DNA of 64,000 nt. Origin: DASZTV01 sp035548125. GTDB lineage: Bacteria; Actinomycetota; Actinomycetes; JAFAQI01. This document shows, in pieces, positions 51,788-60,275 of this stretch (position 1 is the first letter of the stretch; the number at the start of each line of letters is the position of its first letter). The position numbers and the translations under genes are program-made. The DNA is taken from contig DASZTV010000024.1 in the NCBI GenBank assembly GCA_035548125.1, forward strand, positions 5,172-69,171. Reading direction: 5' to 3'. The notes beneath the pieces were generated by a model, which saw nothing but the letters and a program-made list of their open reading frames with translations, was not told the origin of the DNA and ran no database searches.

Positions 51788-52930
51788 ATGCAACCTAGTG
51801 CCTTCATTGAAAGCAGCGGCTCGCCTACCGACGAGCCGATGATCTCGCTCGACCGGGTGCACAAGGCGTACCCGGACGGGACAGTTGCGGTTCAGGAGCT
51901 GTCGCTCGATGTGGCTTCCGGCGAGATCGCGGTGCTCGTCGGGCCGTCCGGGTGCGGCAAGACGACGACGATGCGGATGGTGAACCGGCTCGTCGAGCCG
52001 ACCTCCGGTCGGATCACAGTCGACGGCGAGGACATCTCGACCATCGACGCGGTGCGGCTGCGGAGACGCATCGGCTACGTGATCCAGCAGGTGGGGTTGT
52101 TCCCGCACCAGACGGTCGCGGCCAACGTCGCGACGGTGCCGAAGCTGCTGGGATGGGAGCGCGCGAAGATCAGTGCTCGCGCCGACGAGTTGCTGGAGCT
52201 GGTCGGGCTCGACCCTGCCGTCCACGGCAAGAGATACCCCCATCAGCTCTCAGGGGGTCAGCGGCAGCGTGTGGGGGTCGCCCGAGCACTCGCCGCCGAT
52301 CCGCCGGTGCTGCTCATGGACGAGCCGTTCGGCGCGGTGGACCCGGTCGCCCGCGACCGGCTGCAGGTCGAGTTCCTCAGGTTGCAGGATCAGGTCCGCA
52401 AGACCGTCGTGTTCGTCACCCACGACGTGGACGAGGCGATCCGGCTGGGTGACCGGATTGCCGTGATGCGCGAAGGCGGGCATCTCGAGCAGTACGCGGA
52501 GCCCTCGGCCGTGCTGTCCGACCCGGCGACGCCCTACGTCGCCGAGTTCGTCGGCGCCGAGCGCACGCTACGCCGGTTGTCAGTGGCTCCGGTCAGCGCG
52601 GCGCAGCTCGTCGCGTGGCCGAGCGTCCGCCCCGACGCCAGCCCCGCCGACTGCGTGTCGGTCATGGATCGGGCCGATGCGCAGTGGGCGGTCGTCGACG
52701 CGTCCGGCTCCTACGCCTGGCTGTCCAGGACAGCGGCCGTCGACGGCACCGGACCCGCGTCACAGCTGGCCGAGCCGGCCACCAGCGTCGCGGTCGGCGA
52801 GTCGCTGGAGAAGGCGCTCGCGGCGATCCTGGCCGGCAACGCTCCGGGAGCGATCGTGACTGATGACAGTCGCTACGCGGGAGTGCTGCTCGCGACCGAC
52901 GTCGTCACCGCGGCGCGCTCGAGGACGTAG
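51788..52930 (+). CDS. OpuC-type ABC importer ATPase with C-terminal CBS-like domain
   Basis: A 380-residue quaternary-amine importer ATPase. Walker A GPSGCGKTT at 52-60, signature QLSGGQRQRVGVARALAADP, Walker B VLLMDEPFGAVDP, and VTHDVDEAIRLGDRIAVMRE. The C-terminal third (from about residue 270) resembles a CBS-like osmosensory region, as in OpuA/OpuC ATPases. AGGAAGG precedes the ATG at a good distance. It is encoded divergently from both permeases and the binding protein, an unusual split. Confidence 0.92.
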   Translation: MQPSAFIESSGSPTDEPMISLDRVHKAYPDGTVAVQELSLDVASGEIAVLVGPSGCGKTTTMRMVNRLVEPTSGRITVDGEDISTIDAVRLRRRIGYVIQQVGLFPHQTVAANVATVPKLLGWERAKISARADELLELVGLDPAVHGKRYPHQLSGGQRQRVGVARALAADPPVLLMDEPFGAVDPVARDRLQVEFLRLQDQVRKTVVFVTHDVDEAIRLGDRIAVMREGGHLEQYAEPSAVLSDPATPYVAEFVGAERTLRRLSVAPVSAAQLVAWPSVRPDASPADCVSVMDRADAQWAVVDASGSYAWLSRTAAVDGTGPASQLAEPATSVAVGESLEKALAAILAGNAPGAIVTDDSRYAGVLLATDVVTAARSRT

Positions 52931-53218
52931 CTACTCGCTCTTCAACAAGTAGTCGATGTAACGGGCCCGCAACATCGGCTCCGCGGCGCTCTCGTGCTGC
53001 CCGAGCAGCTCGCGGACCAGGTTGATCGCGCCGGTGATCCCCTCGCCGAGGCCGCCGGCGGATCCGTCATCCGACCCGATCTCCTCGCTCGCGCGCAGGT
53101 GCTTGACCAGATCCCAGAAGAACCCGATGTCGTGGGACCGGTCGGCCTTGTCGAAGGCTCGTTCACGCAGCTCCGCGGTGGTCAACGCGTCGAGGGTCGC
53201 GAAGTCGTCGGCTGACAT
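52931..53218 (-). CDS. Hypothetical 95-residue protein
   Basis: I do not recognise this family. The protein reads MSADDFATLDALTTAELRER at the start, is acidic and helical, and ends RARYIDYLLKSE. It has no signal peptide or membrane segment. ATG 53218; 11 bases after the DUF3180 stop, so it is probably the last gene of the folate operon. The stop codon is adjacent to that of the ATPase gene (TAG then CTA). Confidence 0.65.
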   Translation of the reverse strand: MSADDFATLDALTTAELRERAFDKADRSHDIGFFWDLVKHLRASEEIGSDDGSAGGLGEGITGAINLVRELLGQHESAAEPMLRARYIDYLLKSE

Positions 53219-53229
53219 GCCAGCGAAGC

Positions 53230-53685
53230 CTACGCGCGGTCGCCTTGATCGTCGTCGTCGGCGCGCACCCGACCGATCCACTCGAGGTAGAGCGCGCCGG
53301 CGACGAGTGCGAGGCCGGCCACGATGCCGACGGCGGCAGTTCGTACGTCGTGGTGAGCGGTCGTCGAGACCAGCTGCGCGACCCAGCCGAGGAAACCGGC
53401 GTAGGCCCCGGCAGCGATCGCACCGACGAGTGAGGACGCCTTGGCCAGAGCGACCAACCGGGCGACGAAGATCGGCGGTACCGGTCGGGTGCCGGGCCGT
53501 CCGTCGAGCCGCGCCTTGGTCACCGCGGCGAGATAGGCCTCTGCGATCGCAAGAGCGAACAACGAGACCTGCGCGTAAAGCGTGGGCGAGGGCAGATCCG
53601 AGTAGCGGGCGCGCGTCAACAGATAGCCGACCCCGCCGGCGAGGATGCCGGCGACGACGAGGACGTACCAGCGGGTGGGTCTCAC
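53230..53685 (-). CDS. DUF3180 membrane protein
   Basis: A 151-residue membrane protein with four predicted segments (RWYVLVVAGILAGGVGYLLT, LYAQVSLFALAIAEAYLAAV, ALAKASSLVGAIAAGAYAGF, TAAVGIVAGLALVAGALYLE). GTG 53685 overlaps the folK stop (GTGA). DUF3180 proteins are nearly always located beside folK in actinobacteria; no function is proven. Confidence 0.85.
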   Translation of the reverse strand: MRPTRWYVLVVAGILAGGVGYLLTRARYSDLPSPTLYAQVSLFALAIAEAYLAAVTKARLDGRPGTRPVPPIFVARLVALAKASSLVGAIAAGAYAGFLGWVAQLVSTTAHHDVRTAAVGIVAGLALVAGALYLEWIGRVRADDDDQGDRA

Positions 53686-54161
53686 CGGAGTGGCCTCGCC
53701 ACACGTCGCACCCCTGCCGCACCGATTCGCTCGAGCTCGCGACGCACCGGACCGACACGGGGTAGCTCGGCGACCGGGTCGACCTCGAGCCAGGGGATGA
53801 GGACGAACGCGCGCTCGCGGGCACGCGGGTGCGGTAACGTCAACCGCGGGTCGTCGCTGACCTGACCGGCCACGTCGATGACGTCGACGTCGAGGCTGCG
53901 AGGACCCCAGCGACGACCGCGCAGCCGTCCCTGCGCCGTCTCCGCGGCCTGCGCGGCAACGAACGCCGCCTCCGCGTCCTCGGTGCCGAGCGTTGCGACC
54001 ACGTTGAGGAAGTCCGGCTGGTCGGTCAGCCCGACCGCGGCCGTCTCGTAGACGCTGGACACGGTCAGCACCGGAAGGTGTAGCGAGAGCACCTCGAGGC
54101 CGCGGCGCAGCTGTGCGAGCCGGTCTCCGAGGTTGGAACCGAGCGAGACGACAGCGGTCAT
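53682..54161 (-). CDS. folK: 6-hydroxymethyl-dihydropterin pyrophosphokinase
   Basis: FolK transfers pyrophosphate from ATP to the pterin. The 159-residue protein shows the signatures VVSLGSNLGDRLAQLRRGLE, VYETAAVGLTDQPDFLNVVA and RRWGPRSLDVDVIDV, plus LPHPRARERAFVLIP. The start overlaps the folB stop (ATGA). It is the third folate gene of the run. Confidence 0.96.
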   Translation of the reverse strand: MTAVVSLGSNLGDRLAQLRRGLEVLSLHLPVLTVSSVYETAAVGLTDQPDFLNVVATLGTEDAEAAFVAAQAAETAQGRLRGRRWGPRSLDVDVIDVAGQVSDDPRLTLPHPRARERAFVLIPWLEVDPVAELPRVGPVRRELERIGAAGVRRVARPLR

Positions 54162-54526
54162 GACGTCGTACGGTCCCGGGTGATCGTGACCGTGACGTCG
54201 GCGACCGCGACACCCGTCGGAGCGTCGGGCTTGTGGACCGTGATCTCGACCTCGGACACCCGGTCCGACTCGAGGCAGACGTCGGCCAGCCGCTGCGCGA
54301 GCGTCTCGATCAGGTTGACCGCCTCGCCCTCGACCACGCCGACCAGGCGCTGCGCCAGTCCGGCGTAGTCCACCGTGTGGACCAGGTCGTCGCTCGCCGC
54401 CGCGAAGCGGGTGTCCACCGACAGGGTCGCGTCGACGATGAACAGCTGCCCTTCGCGACGTTCCTGAGGCAGCACGCCGTGGTAGCCGAACGCCCGCAGT
54501 CCGACCAGCGCGATCCGGTCCGCCAT
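54158..54526 (-). CDS. folB: Dihydroneopterin aldolase
   Basis: FolB cleaves dihydroneopterin to 6-hydroxymethyl-dihydropterin and glycolaldehyde. The 122-residue protein has the signature IALVGLRAFGYHGVLPQERR with the pterin-region Tyr-His, TVDYAGLAQRLVGVVEGEAV and NLIETLAQRLADVCL containing the substrate-binding Glu. A 38-base gap separates it from folP. Confidence 0.95.
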   Translation of the reverse strand: MADRIALVGLRAFGYHGVLPQERREGQLFIVDATLSVDTRFAAASDDLVHTVDYAGLAQRLVGVVEGEAVNLIETLAQRLADVCLESDRVSEVEITVHKPDAPTGVAVADVTVTITRDRTTS

Positions 54527-54564
54527 CGCTACTCCATCCCCTCAGATCCTGCGTCGTCAGCCGT

Positions 54565-55395
54565 TCAGGCGCCGGCCCGGACCGCCGCCACGACCCTCAC
54601 CGCGTCCGCACTCGCCGACGTTTCGTGCACCCGCACCCCCCACACGCCGGCCGCGGCTGCGAGCGCGGTGATGGCGGCGGTGGCTGCATCCCGGCCGGCC
54701 ATCGGCCGTGGCCCGCTCTCCTCGGCCAGCAACGAGCCGAGGAAGGACTTCCGGCTGGCACCGATGAGCACCGGCGGTCCGAGCGCGACGAGCCGGTCGA
54801 GGTGGCCGAGCAGCGCCCAGTTGTGTTCCGCGCGCTTCGCGAACCCGATGCCGGGATCGACGATGACCGCGTCGGCATCGACGCCGGCCGCGACCACCTC
54901 CTCCAGCCGCGCGGACAGCTCGGCGCAGACCTCGGCGACGACGTCGCCGTACGTCGCCTTCTGGTACATGTCCGCGCTGTGCCCCCGCCAGTGCATGACC
55001 ACGTACGGAACCTTCGCATCAGCGACCAGGCGAGGCAGCTCGGGGTCGGCAAGTCCGCCGGACACGTCGTTGACGATCCGCGCGCCTGCGTCGAGCGCCG
55101 CGGCTGCGGTCTCGCGCCGCATCGTGTCGATGCTCACCAGCAGGCCCTCGGCGCTCAGCGCGGAGACCACCGGAAGCACCCGGCGCAGCTCCTCGGCCGC
55201 CTCGACCCGCGCCGCACCCGGCCGGGTGGACTCGCCGCCGACGTCGAGGATGTCGGCACCCGACGCCGCCAGGGCAAGACCGTGCGAGATGGCGACGTCC
55301 GTGTCGAAGTGCGCGCCGGACTCGCTGAACGAGTCGGGTGTGACGTTGACCACGCCCATGACCGCGGTACGACCGAGGTCGGGCAGACCCGACAC
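54565..55395 (-). CDS. folP: Dihydropteroate synthase
   Basis: FolP joins p-aminobenzoate to the pterin pyrophosphate and is the sulfonamide target. 276 residues; signatures MGVVNVTPDSFSESGAHFD, DILDVGGESTRPGA and VDPGIGFAKRAEHNWALL, plus GASRKSFLG. The GTG start is 2 bases after the ftsH stop. In most actinobacteria folE lies between these two genes; it is absent here. Confidence 0.96.
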   Translation of the reverse strand: MSGLPDLGRTAVMGVVNVTPDSFSESGAHFDTDVAISHGLALAASGADILDVGGESTRPGAARVEAAEELRRVLPVVSALSAEGLLVSIDTMRRETAAAALDAGARIVNDVSGGLADPELPRLVADAKVPYVVMHWRGHSADMYQKATYGDVVAEVCAELSARLEEVVAAGVDADAVIVDPGIGFAKRAEHNWALLGHLDRLVALGPPVLIGASRKSFLGSLLAEESGPRPMAGRDAATAAITALAAAAGVWGVRVHETSASADAVRVVAAVRAGA

Positions 55396-55397
55396 GC

Positions 55398-57482
55398 TCA
55401 GGCGGTGGTCCCGGGTGCTTGCCGGCGAGTCGCCCGCTTGCGCGGTGCTGGCGACTCAGGATCCTTGGCGGCCCGGTTGGCACGGCTGCGCGAGCCGGCC
55501 GCCGAGCGCGAGCCGTTGCGGCCGGTGGACTTCGACCGGGACCCGTTGCCGTTGGCGAGACCCGCGACGTCCTTGGGACCCATCAGCGCGAGCTCGGCAG
55601 GAGTGAGAACCGGCGGGCGGCCGTTCGGGGCCTTGCGCGCCGTCACGATCTTGCGCGCCGGGCGCTTGTCGACCGACTTGAAGATCTCCTGGAGGTCCGC
55701 CTTGGACAGCGTTTCCTTGTCCAGCAGCTTCAGCACCATGTCGTCCAGGACGTCGCGGTACTGGACCAGGATCTCCCACGCCTCGTCATGGGCCCGTTCG
55801 ATCAGCTCGCGAACCTCGTCGTCGATCATCGACGCGACCTCTTCGGAGAAGTCACGCTCGTGGCCGAGGTCCCGCCCGAGAAACACGTCGCCCTCGGTAC
55901 GGCCGAACTTCAGCGGGCCGAGCTTCTCGCTCATGCCGTAGGTCATCACCATCGCGCGCGCGGTGGCGGTGGCCTTCTCGATGTCGTTGGAGGCGCCGGT
56001 CGTCGGCTCGTGGAAGACCAGCTCCTCAGCCGCCCGACCGCCCAATGCGTAGGCCAGCATGTCCATCATCTCGGAGCGGGTCTGGTTGTACTTGTCTTCC
56101 TCCGGGAGGACGAGCGTGTGGCCCAGCGAACGGCCGCGAGCGATGATGCTGATCTTGTGCACCGGGTCCGTGTTGGGCAGTGCCCACGCGACCAGGGCGT
56201 GGCCGCCCTCGTGGTAGGCGGTGACCTTCTTCTCGGCCTCGCTCATCACGCGGGTCTTGCGCATCGGCCCCGCGATCACCCGGTCGATCGACTCCTCGAG
56301 CAGGTTGGTGTTGATCTGCTTCGCGTCGGTGCGCGCGGTGAGCAGCGCGGCCTCGTTGATCACGTTGGCCAGGTCGGCGCCCGTGAAGCCCGGCGTGCGC
56401 CGTGCGATCACGCCGAGGTCGACATCCGTGGCGAACGGCTTGCCCTTCGCGTGCACCGCAAGGATCGCCTTGCGGCCCTCGAGATCCGGGCGGTCGACGA
56501 CGATCTGGCGGTCGAACCGGCCGGGCCGCAGCAACGCGGGGTCGAGGATGTCGGGCCGGTTGGTCGCGGCGATGAGGATGACGCCGCGGTTGACGTCGAA
56601 GCCGTCCATCTCGACCAGCATCTGGTTGAGGGTCTGCTCGCGTTCGTCGTGGCCGCCGCCGAGCCCGGCGCCGCGGTGACGCCCGACGGCGTCGATCTCG
56701 TCGACGAAGATGATCGCGGGGGCGTTGGCCTTCGCCTGCTCGAACAGGTCGCGCACGCGGGACGCGCCGACACCGACGAACATCTCGACGAAGTCCGAAC
56801 CCGAGATCGAGTAGAACGGCACCCCCGCCTCGCCGGCAACCGCTCGGGCGAGCAGGGTCTTGCCGGTGCCCGGCGGGCCGTAGAGCAGGACGCCCTTGGG
56901 GATCTTCGCGCCGATCGCCTGGAACTTCGCGGGGTTCTCGAGGAACTCCTTGATCTCCTGAAGCTCCTCGATCGCCTCGTCGGCGCCGGCCACGTCGGCG
57001 AAAGTGGTCTTCGGGGTGTCCTTGCTGACCAGCTTGGCGCGGGCCTTGCCGAACTGCATGACGCGGCCGCCGCCGCCCTGCATCTGGTTCAGGAAGAAGA
57101 TCATCACCGCGATGATCAGCACGACCGGCAGCAGGTTCTCGAGTAGCGAGACCAGCAGGCTGGGATGGTTGACCTTCACGTTGAAGAAGGTCTTCGACTC
57201 GTTGAGCTCCTGGACGAGCGGCGTGCTGTAGTCGACCGTGAACGGAGACTGGACCTTCTGCGCTCCGTCGATCGTCACCCCGCGGCGCAGCGTGACCTGG
57301 ACCTGCTGCTCCTTGTCGAGCACGACGGCGCTGGACACCTGGTGGTTGGCGATGGCGCGTTCGATGCGGGGCAGCGCGACGTTCTTGTAGCCGCCGCCGG
57401 ACGCCGCGACTTCGAGCAGCCCGAAGACGACCAGGATCGCCAGGACAACCCAGAGAACCGGGCCCCGGAAGGTCCGTCGCAC
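55398..57482 (-). CDS. ftsH: Membrane AAA+ zinc protease FtsH
   Basis: FtsH degrades membrane and short-lived cytosolic proteins. Order: two membrane segments flanking a periplasmic domain (RGPVLWVVLAILVVFGLL and LLENLLPVVLIIAVMIFFLN), AAA domain with GPPGTGKT and the second region of homology (RPDILDPALLRPGRFDRQ), and the M41 domain with zinc site TAYHEGGHALVAW. The C-terminal 80 residues are a basic, low-complexity tail. GTG 57482 follows GGAG eight bases upstream (694 residues); ATG 57554 in frame is the alternative (718). Confidence 0.95.
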   Translation of the reverse strand: MRRTFRGPVLWVVLAILVVFGLLEVAASGGGYKNVALPRIERAIANHQVSSAVVLDKEQQVQVTLRRGVTIDGAQKVQSPFTVDYSTPLVQELNESKTFFNVKVNHPSLLVSLLENLLPVVLIIAVMIFFLNQMQGGGGRVMQFGKARAKLVSKDTPKTTFADVAGADEAIEELQEIKEFLENPAKFQAIGAKIPKGVLLYGPPGTGKTLLARAVAGEAGVPFYSISGSDFVEMFVGVGASRVRDLFEQAKANAPAIIFVDEIDAVGRHRGAGLGGGHDEREQTLNQMLVEMDGFDVNRGVILIAATNRPDILDPALLRPGRFDRQIVVDRPDLEGRKAILAVHAKGKPFATDVDLGVIARRTPGFTGADLANVINEAALLTARTDAKQINTNLLEESIDRVIAGPMRKTRVMSEAEKKVTAYHEGGHALVAWALPNTDPVHKISIIARGRSLGHTLVLPEEDKYNQTRSEMMDMLAYALGGRAAEELVFHEPTTGASNDIEKATATARAMVMTYGMSEKLGPLKFGRTEGDVFLGRDLGHERDFSEEVASMIDDEVRELIERAHDEAWEILVQYRDVLDDMVLKLLDKETLSKADLQEIFKSVDKRPARKIVTARKAPNGRPPVLTPAELALMGPKDVAGLANGNGSRSKSTGRNGSRSAAGSRSRANRAAKDPESPAPRKRATRRQAPGTTA

Positions 57483-57612
57483 GTTGATTGCTCCTGCTCG
57501 CCGCAGCGGATTTGGACGGGTGATACGGCCTTTTCGGCTCATACGACGGTACACCGGTGAGCTGAAGCCCGCCGGGCCGTGCTAACGGGCCTGGGTGGCG
57601 GCGCCACCCGGG

Positions 57613-58221
57613 TCAGTGCGTGTAGACCTCGGGGCGCAGCGTTCCCACGTACGGCAGCTCCCGGTATCGCTGGGCGTAGTCCAGGCCGTACCCCACGACG
57701 AACACGCTCGGGATGTCGAATCCCATGTACGCGACCGGCACCTGCACCTGGGCCGCCTCAGGCTTGCGGAGCATCGCCACGACCTCGACCGTGCGCGGGT
57801 GGCGCGAGCGCAGATTACGGAGCAACCAGGACAAAGTGAGCCCGGAGTCGATGATGTCCTCGACCACGAGCACGTCGCAGTCGGTGATGTCCCGGTCGAG
57901 GTCCTTCAGGATCCGAACCACTCCCGAGGAGGACGTGGCTGACCCGTACGACGACACCGCCATGAACTCCATCGACACGGGGATGGTGAGGGCCCGAGCG
58001 AGGTCGGCCATGACCATCACGGCGCCCTTCAGCACACCGACCAGGACGATCTCGCGGCCGGCGTAGTCGGCGTCGATCCGCGCCGCCAGCTCCTTGATCT
58101 TCTCGGCGATCTGCTCAGCCGAGACCAGCACCGACTCGACGTCAGGGTGGAGCCCGGCCGGGGGCACGGCAGCCTCATCCATCGGGTGCAACGACTCAAC
58201 GGGCAGCAGCGGCGCGGTCAT
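57613..58221 (-). CDS. hpt: Hypoxanthine phosphoribosyltransferase
   Basis: Purine salvage enzyme converting hypoxanthine and guanine to IMP and GMP. 202 residues; the PRPP motif is VLVVEDIIDSGLTLSWLL, the N-terminal loop IVLVGVLKGAVMVMADLARA, and MGFDIPSVFVVGYGLDYAQR the C-terminal base site. ATG 58221 overlaps the tilS stop (ATGA), although it adds about 14 residues to the usual N-terminus. Confidence 0.95.
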   Translation of the reverse strand: MTAPLLPVESLHPMDEAAVPPAGLHPDVESVLVSAEQIAEKIKELAARIDADYAGREIVLVGVLKGAVMVMADLARALTIPVSMEFMAVSSYGSATSSSGVVRILKDLDRDITDCDVLVVEDIIDSGLTLSWLLRNLRSRHPRTVEVVAMLRKPEAAQVQVPVAYMGFDIPSVFVVGYGLDYAQRYRELPYVGTLRPEVYTH

Positions 58222-59168
58222 CGAAACGAAAGCCTGTCACACGCCCGGTGAGCCTCCAACCCCCCGGGCAGGCTCACCGCTCCCTGACCGTGCCAGTCGA
58301 TCACCAGTGCGTCGATCGACGCGACGTGCGCCGCGGTCAGCGAGCCCGCCGGCGAGCCCGCCTCGATCGCGGCACGCCGCAACACCCGGGTACGGACCGC
58401 GGCGGGCAGGTCGCGCAGCACCCCCACGTCGGTCGGGTCCGTGACGGAGGACGCCCAGAGGTCCAGGGCGTCGGCGTCCGCGCGCAACAGGTCCGCGGAA
58501 CGAGCGAGCGCGGCGGGCACTGCGGGGCCGAGCGCCTCGATCAAGGCGGGCATCGCCGAGGTCCGGACCCGGACCCGGGCGAAGTCCGCGCTGGTGTTGT
58601 GCGGGTCGTACCAGGGCTCGAGCCCGAGCGCCTCGCAGGCGGCGACGGTGGTCTCCCGGCTCAGCCCGAGCAGTGGGCGAAGGAAGCGCCCGCGGCGCGT
58701 CGGCATCCCGGACAGCGAGCGCGCGCCCGACCCCCGTGCCAGGCCGAGCAGCACCGTCTCGGCCTGGTCGTCCAGGGTGTGCCCGAGCCCCACCGCTGCG
58801 GCGCCGTGCTCCGTCGCCACCCGTTCCAGCGCGTCGTAGCGCGCGGCACGAGCGGCCGCCTCCAAACCGGCCGGATCCTGACGATCGACGCTGACGGTCG
58901 CGATCTCCACAGGTGTCAGCCCCAGCTCGACGCAGGTCTTGGCGGCAACCCTGGCCTGTTCCGCCGCGCCTTCCTGCAGGTCGTGGTCGACGACGACGGC
59001 GCCAGCACGCCGGCCGCGTCGCGGCGCCTCGGCCGCGAGCGCGGCGGCAAGGGCGAGGGAGTCCGGCCCTCCGCTGCACGCGGCCAGCACCAGTGACTCC
59101 CCGGGCAGGTCGGAGATCGCAGCGCGCACCGCATGACGCACCGCCGCAACCGCGGGATGCATCTTCAT
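58218..59168 (-). CDS. tilS: tRNA(Ile)-lysidine synthetase
   Basis: TilS converts C34 of tRNA(Ile2) to lysidine so that AUA codons are read as Ile. The 316-residue protein has the PP-loop AACSGGPDSLALAAAL, VVVDHDLQEGA, GLGHTLDDQAETVLLGLARG and LLGLSRETTVAACEALGLEP. It is the short actinobacterial form without the extended C-terminal domain. The pairing with hpt and ftsH is conserved across bacteria. Confidence 0.95.
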   Translation of the reverse strand: MKMHPAVAAVRHAVRAAISDLPGESLVLAACSGGPDSLALAAALAAEAPRRGRRAGAVVVDHDLQEGAAEQARVAAKTCVELGLTPVEIATVSVDRQDPAGLEAAARAARYDALERVATEHGAAAVGLGHTLDDQAETVLLGLARGSGARSLSGMPTRRGRFLRPLLGLSRETTVAACEALGLEPWYDPHNTSADFARVRVRTSAMPALIEALGPAVPAALARSADLLRADADALDLWASSVTDPTDVGVLRDLPAAVRTRVLRRAAIEAGSPAGSLTAAHVASIDALVIDWHGQGAVSLPGGLEAHRACDRLSFR

Positions 59169-59180
59169 GTCGAGCCGGTC

Positions 59181-60275
59181 TCAGCTGGCGGCGGTACGCG
59201 GCGAGCCCGCCCGCTCGAGCCACAGTTTCGGCTCGCGGATCTCCGCGCCGGTCGGCAGCAGCTCCGGACTCGACCAGACGGCGTTGAGACCCGGCATCCC
59301 GATCTCCTCGATCACGGCGCGGACGAACCGCGCGCCCTCGGCGTACTGCTTCATCTTCATCTCGATGCCCATGACACGGCGCATGACGCGGGTCAGCGGA
59401 CCGCTGTCGCGACGTCGCACCTCGAAGCGCGAGCGGATCACCTCGACGCTCGGCACCACCGACGGCCCGGCAAGGTCCATGACGACGTCGGCGTGGCCCT
59501 CGAGCAGGCTCATCAGACCGGTGAGCCGGTCCAGGACCACCTTCTGCTCCGGCGTCTGCACCAGCTCGACGAGGCTCACGTCATCGCGACCCCGTGCCAC
59601 GTCGACCAGCCCGGACAGCACCTGCCGGAGCCGAGCGAGCAGTGCGGCGGTGTCCAGCTCGGAAGCGAGCAGGAACTCGCGAAGCAGACCCTGGACGTGG
59701 CCGTGCAACCACGGCGCCGACGCGAACTGGGTGCGGTGGGTGACCTCATGCAGGCAGACCCACAGCCGAAAGTCACCGGAGTCGACCTGCATCGCCCGCT
59801 CGGCCGCGACGATGTTGGGAGCGACCAGCGTGAGGCGACCGGGCACGTCGTCATCAGGAGAGGTACGAGGCGGTCCGAGCAGCTCGAACTGACCGAGCAC
59901 GCGGGTCGCCAGGTAGCTGAGCAGCAAGCCGACCTCGACACCGGTGACCCGGGCGCCGACGGAGACGACTGCCTTCCCCGGCATCGCCCCGCCACGCTTC
60001 TCGAGCAGCGCGTCGATCAGCGGGTCGGCGAGCAGCGCGAAGCTGTCGACATTGGCCTGGATCCACGCGGGCCGGTCGACGACCACCGTCGTGGCGCTGC
60101 CGGCGGCGACGTCGAGCCCGGTCACGGCGGCGACATGCTCGTCGGCCTGAGCGGCCTTCCTGCGGAGGTCCTCGACGGTCGCGACGGCATCGGCGAGCGG
60201 GATGCGAGGGCCCGGCGGCACGAGGCGCTTGCCGGTCTGCGCCGCGAGGCGCCAGTCGACCACCCGCATGCTCAC
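59181..60275 (-). CDS. Zinc-dependent metalloprotease-like protein (DUF2342, F420-biosynthesis-associated family)
   Basis: A 364-residue protein. The zinc motif is HEVTH in LWVCLHEVTHRTQF, and the third ligand region is LLEGHADVVMDLAG. The family (DUF2342/TIGR03883 type) was named for phylogenetic co-occurrence with coenzyme F420, but its protease activity and substrate are unproven. No F420 genes are in the window. It overlaps dacB by 4 bases and lies 12 bases before tilS. Confidence 0.85.
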   Translation of the reverse strand: MSMRVVDWRLAAQTGKRLVPPGPRIPLADAVATVEDLRRKAAQADEHVAAVTGLDVAAGSATTVVVDRPAWIQANVDSFALLADPLIDALLEKRGGAMPGKAVVSVGARVTGVEVGLLLSYLATRVLGQFELLGPPRTSPDDDVPGRLTLVAPNIVAAERAMQVDSGDFRLWVCLHEVTHRTQFASAPWLHGHVQGLLREFLLASELDTAALLARLRQVLSGLVDVARGRDDVSLVELVQTPEQKVVLDRLTGLMSLLEGHADVVMDLAGPSVVPSVEVIRSRFEVRRRDSGPLTRVMRRVMGIEMKMKQYAEGARFVRAVIEEIGMPGLNAVWSSPELLPTGAEIREPKLWLERAGSPRTAAS

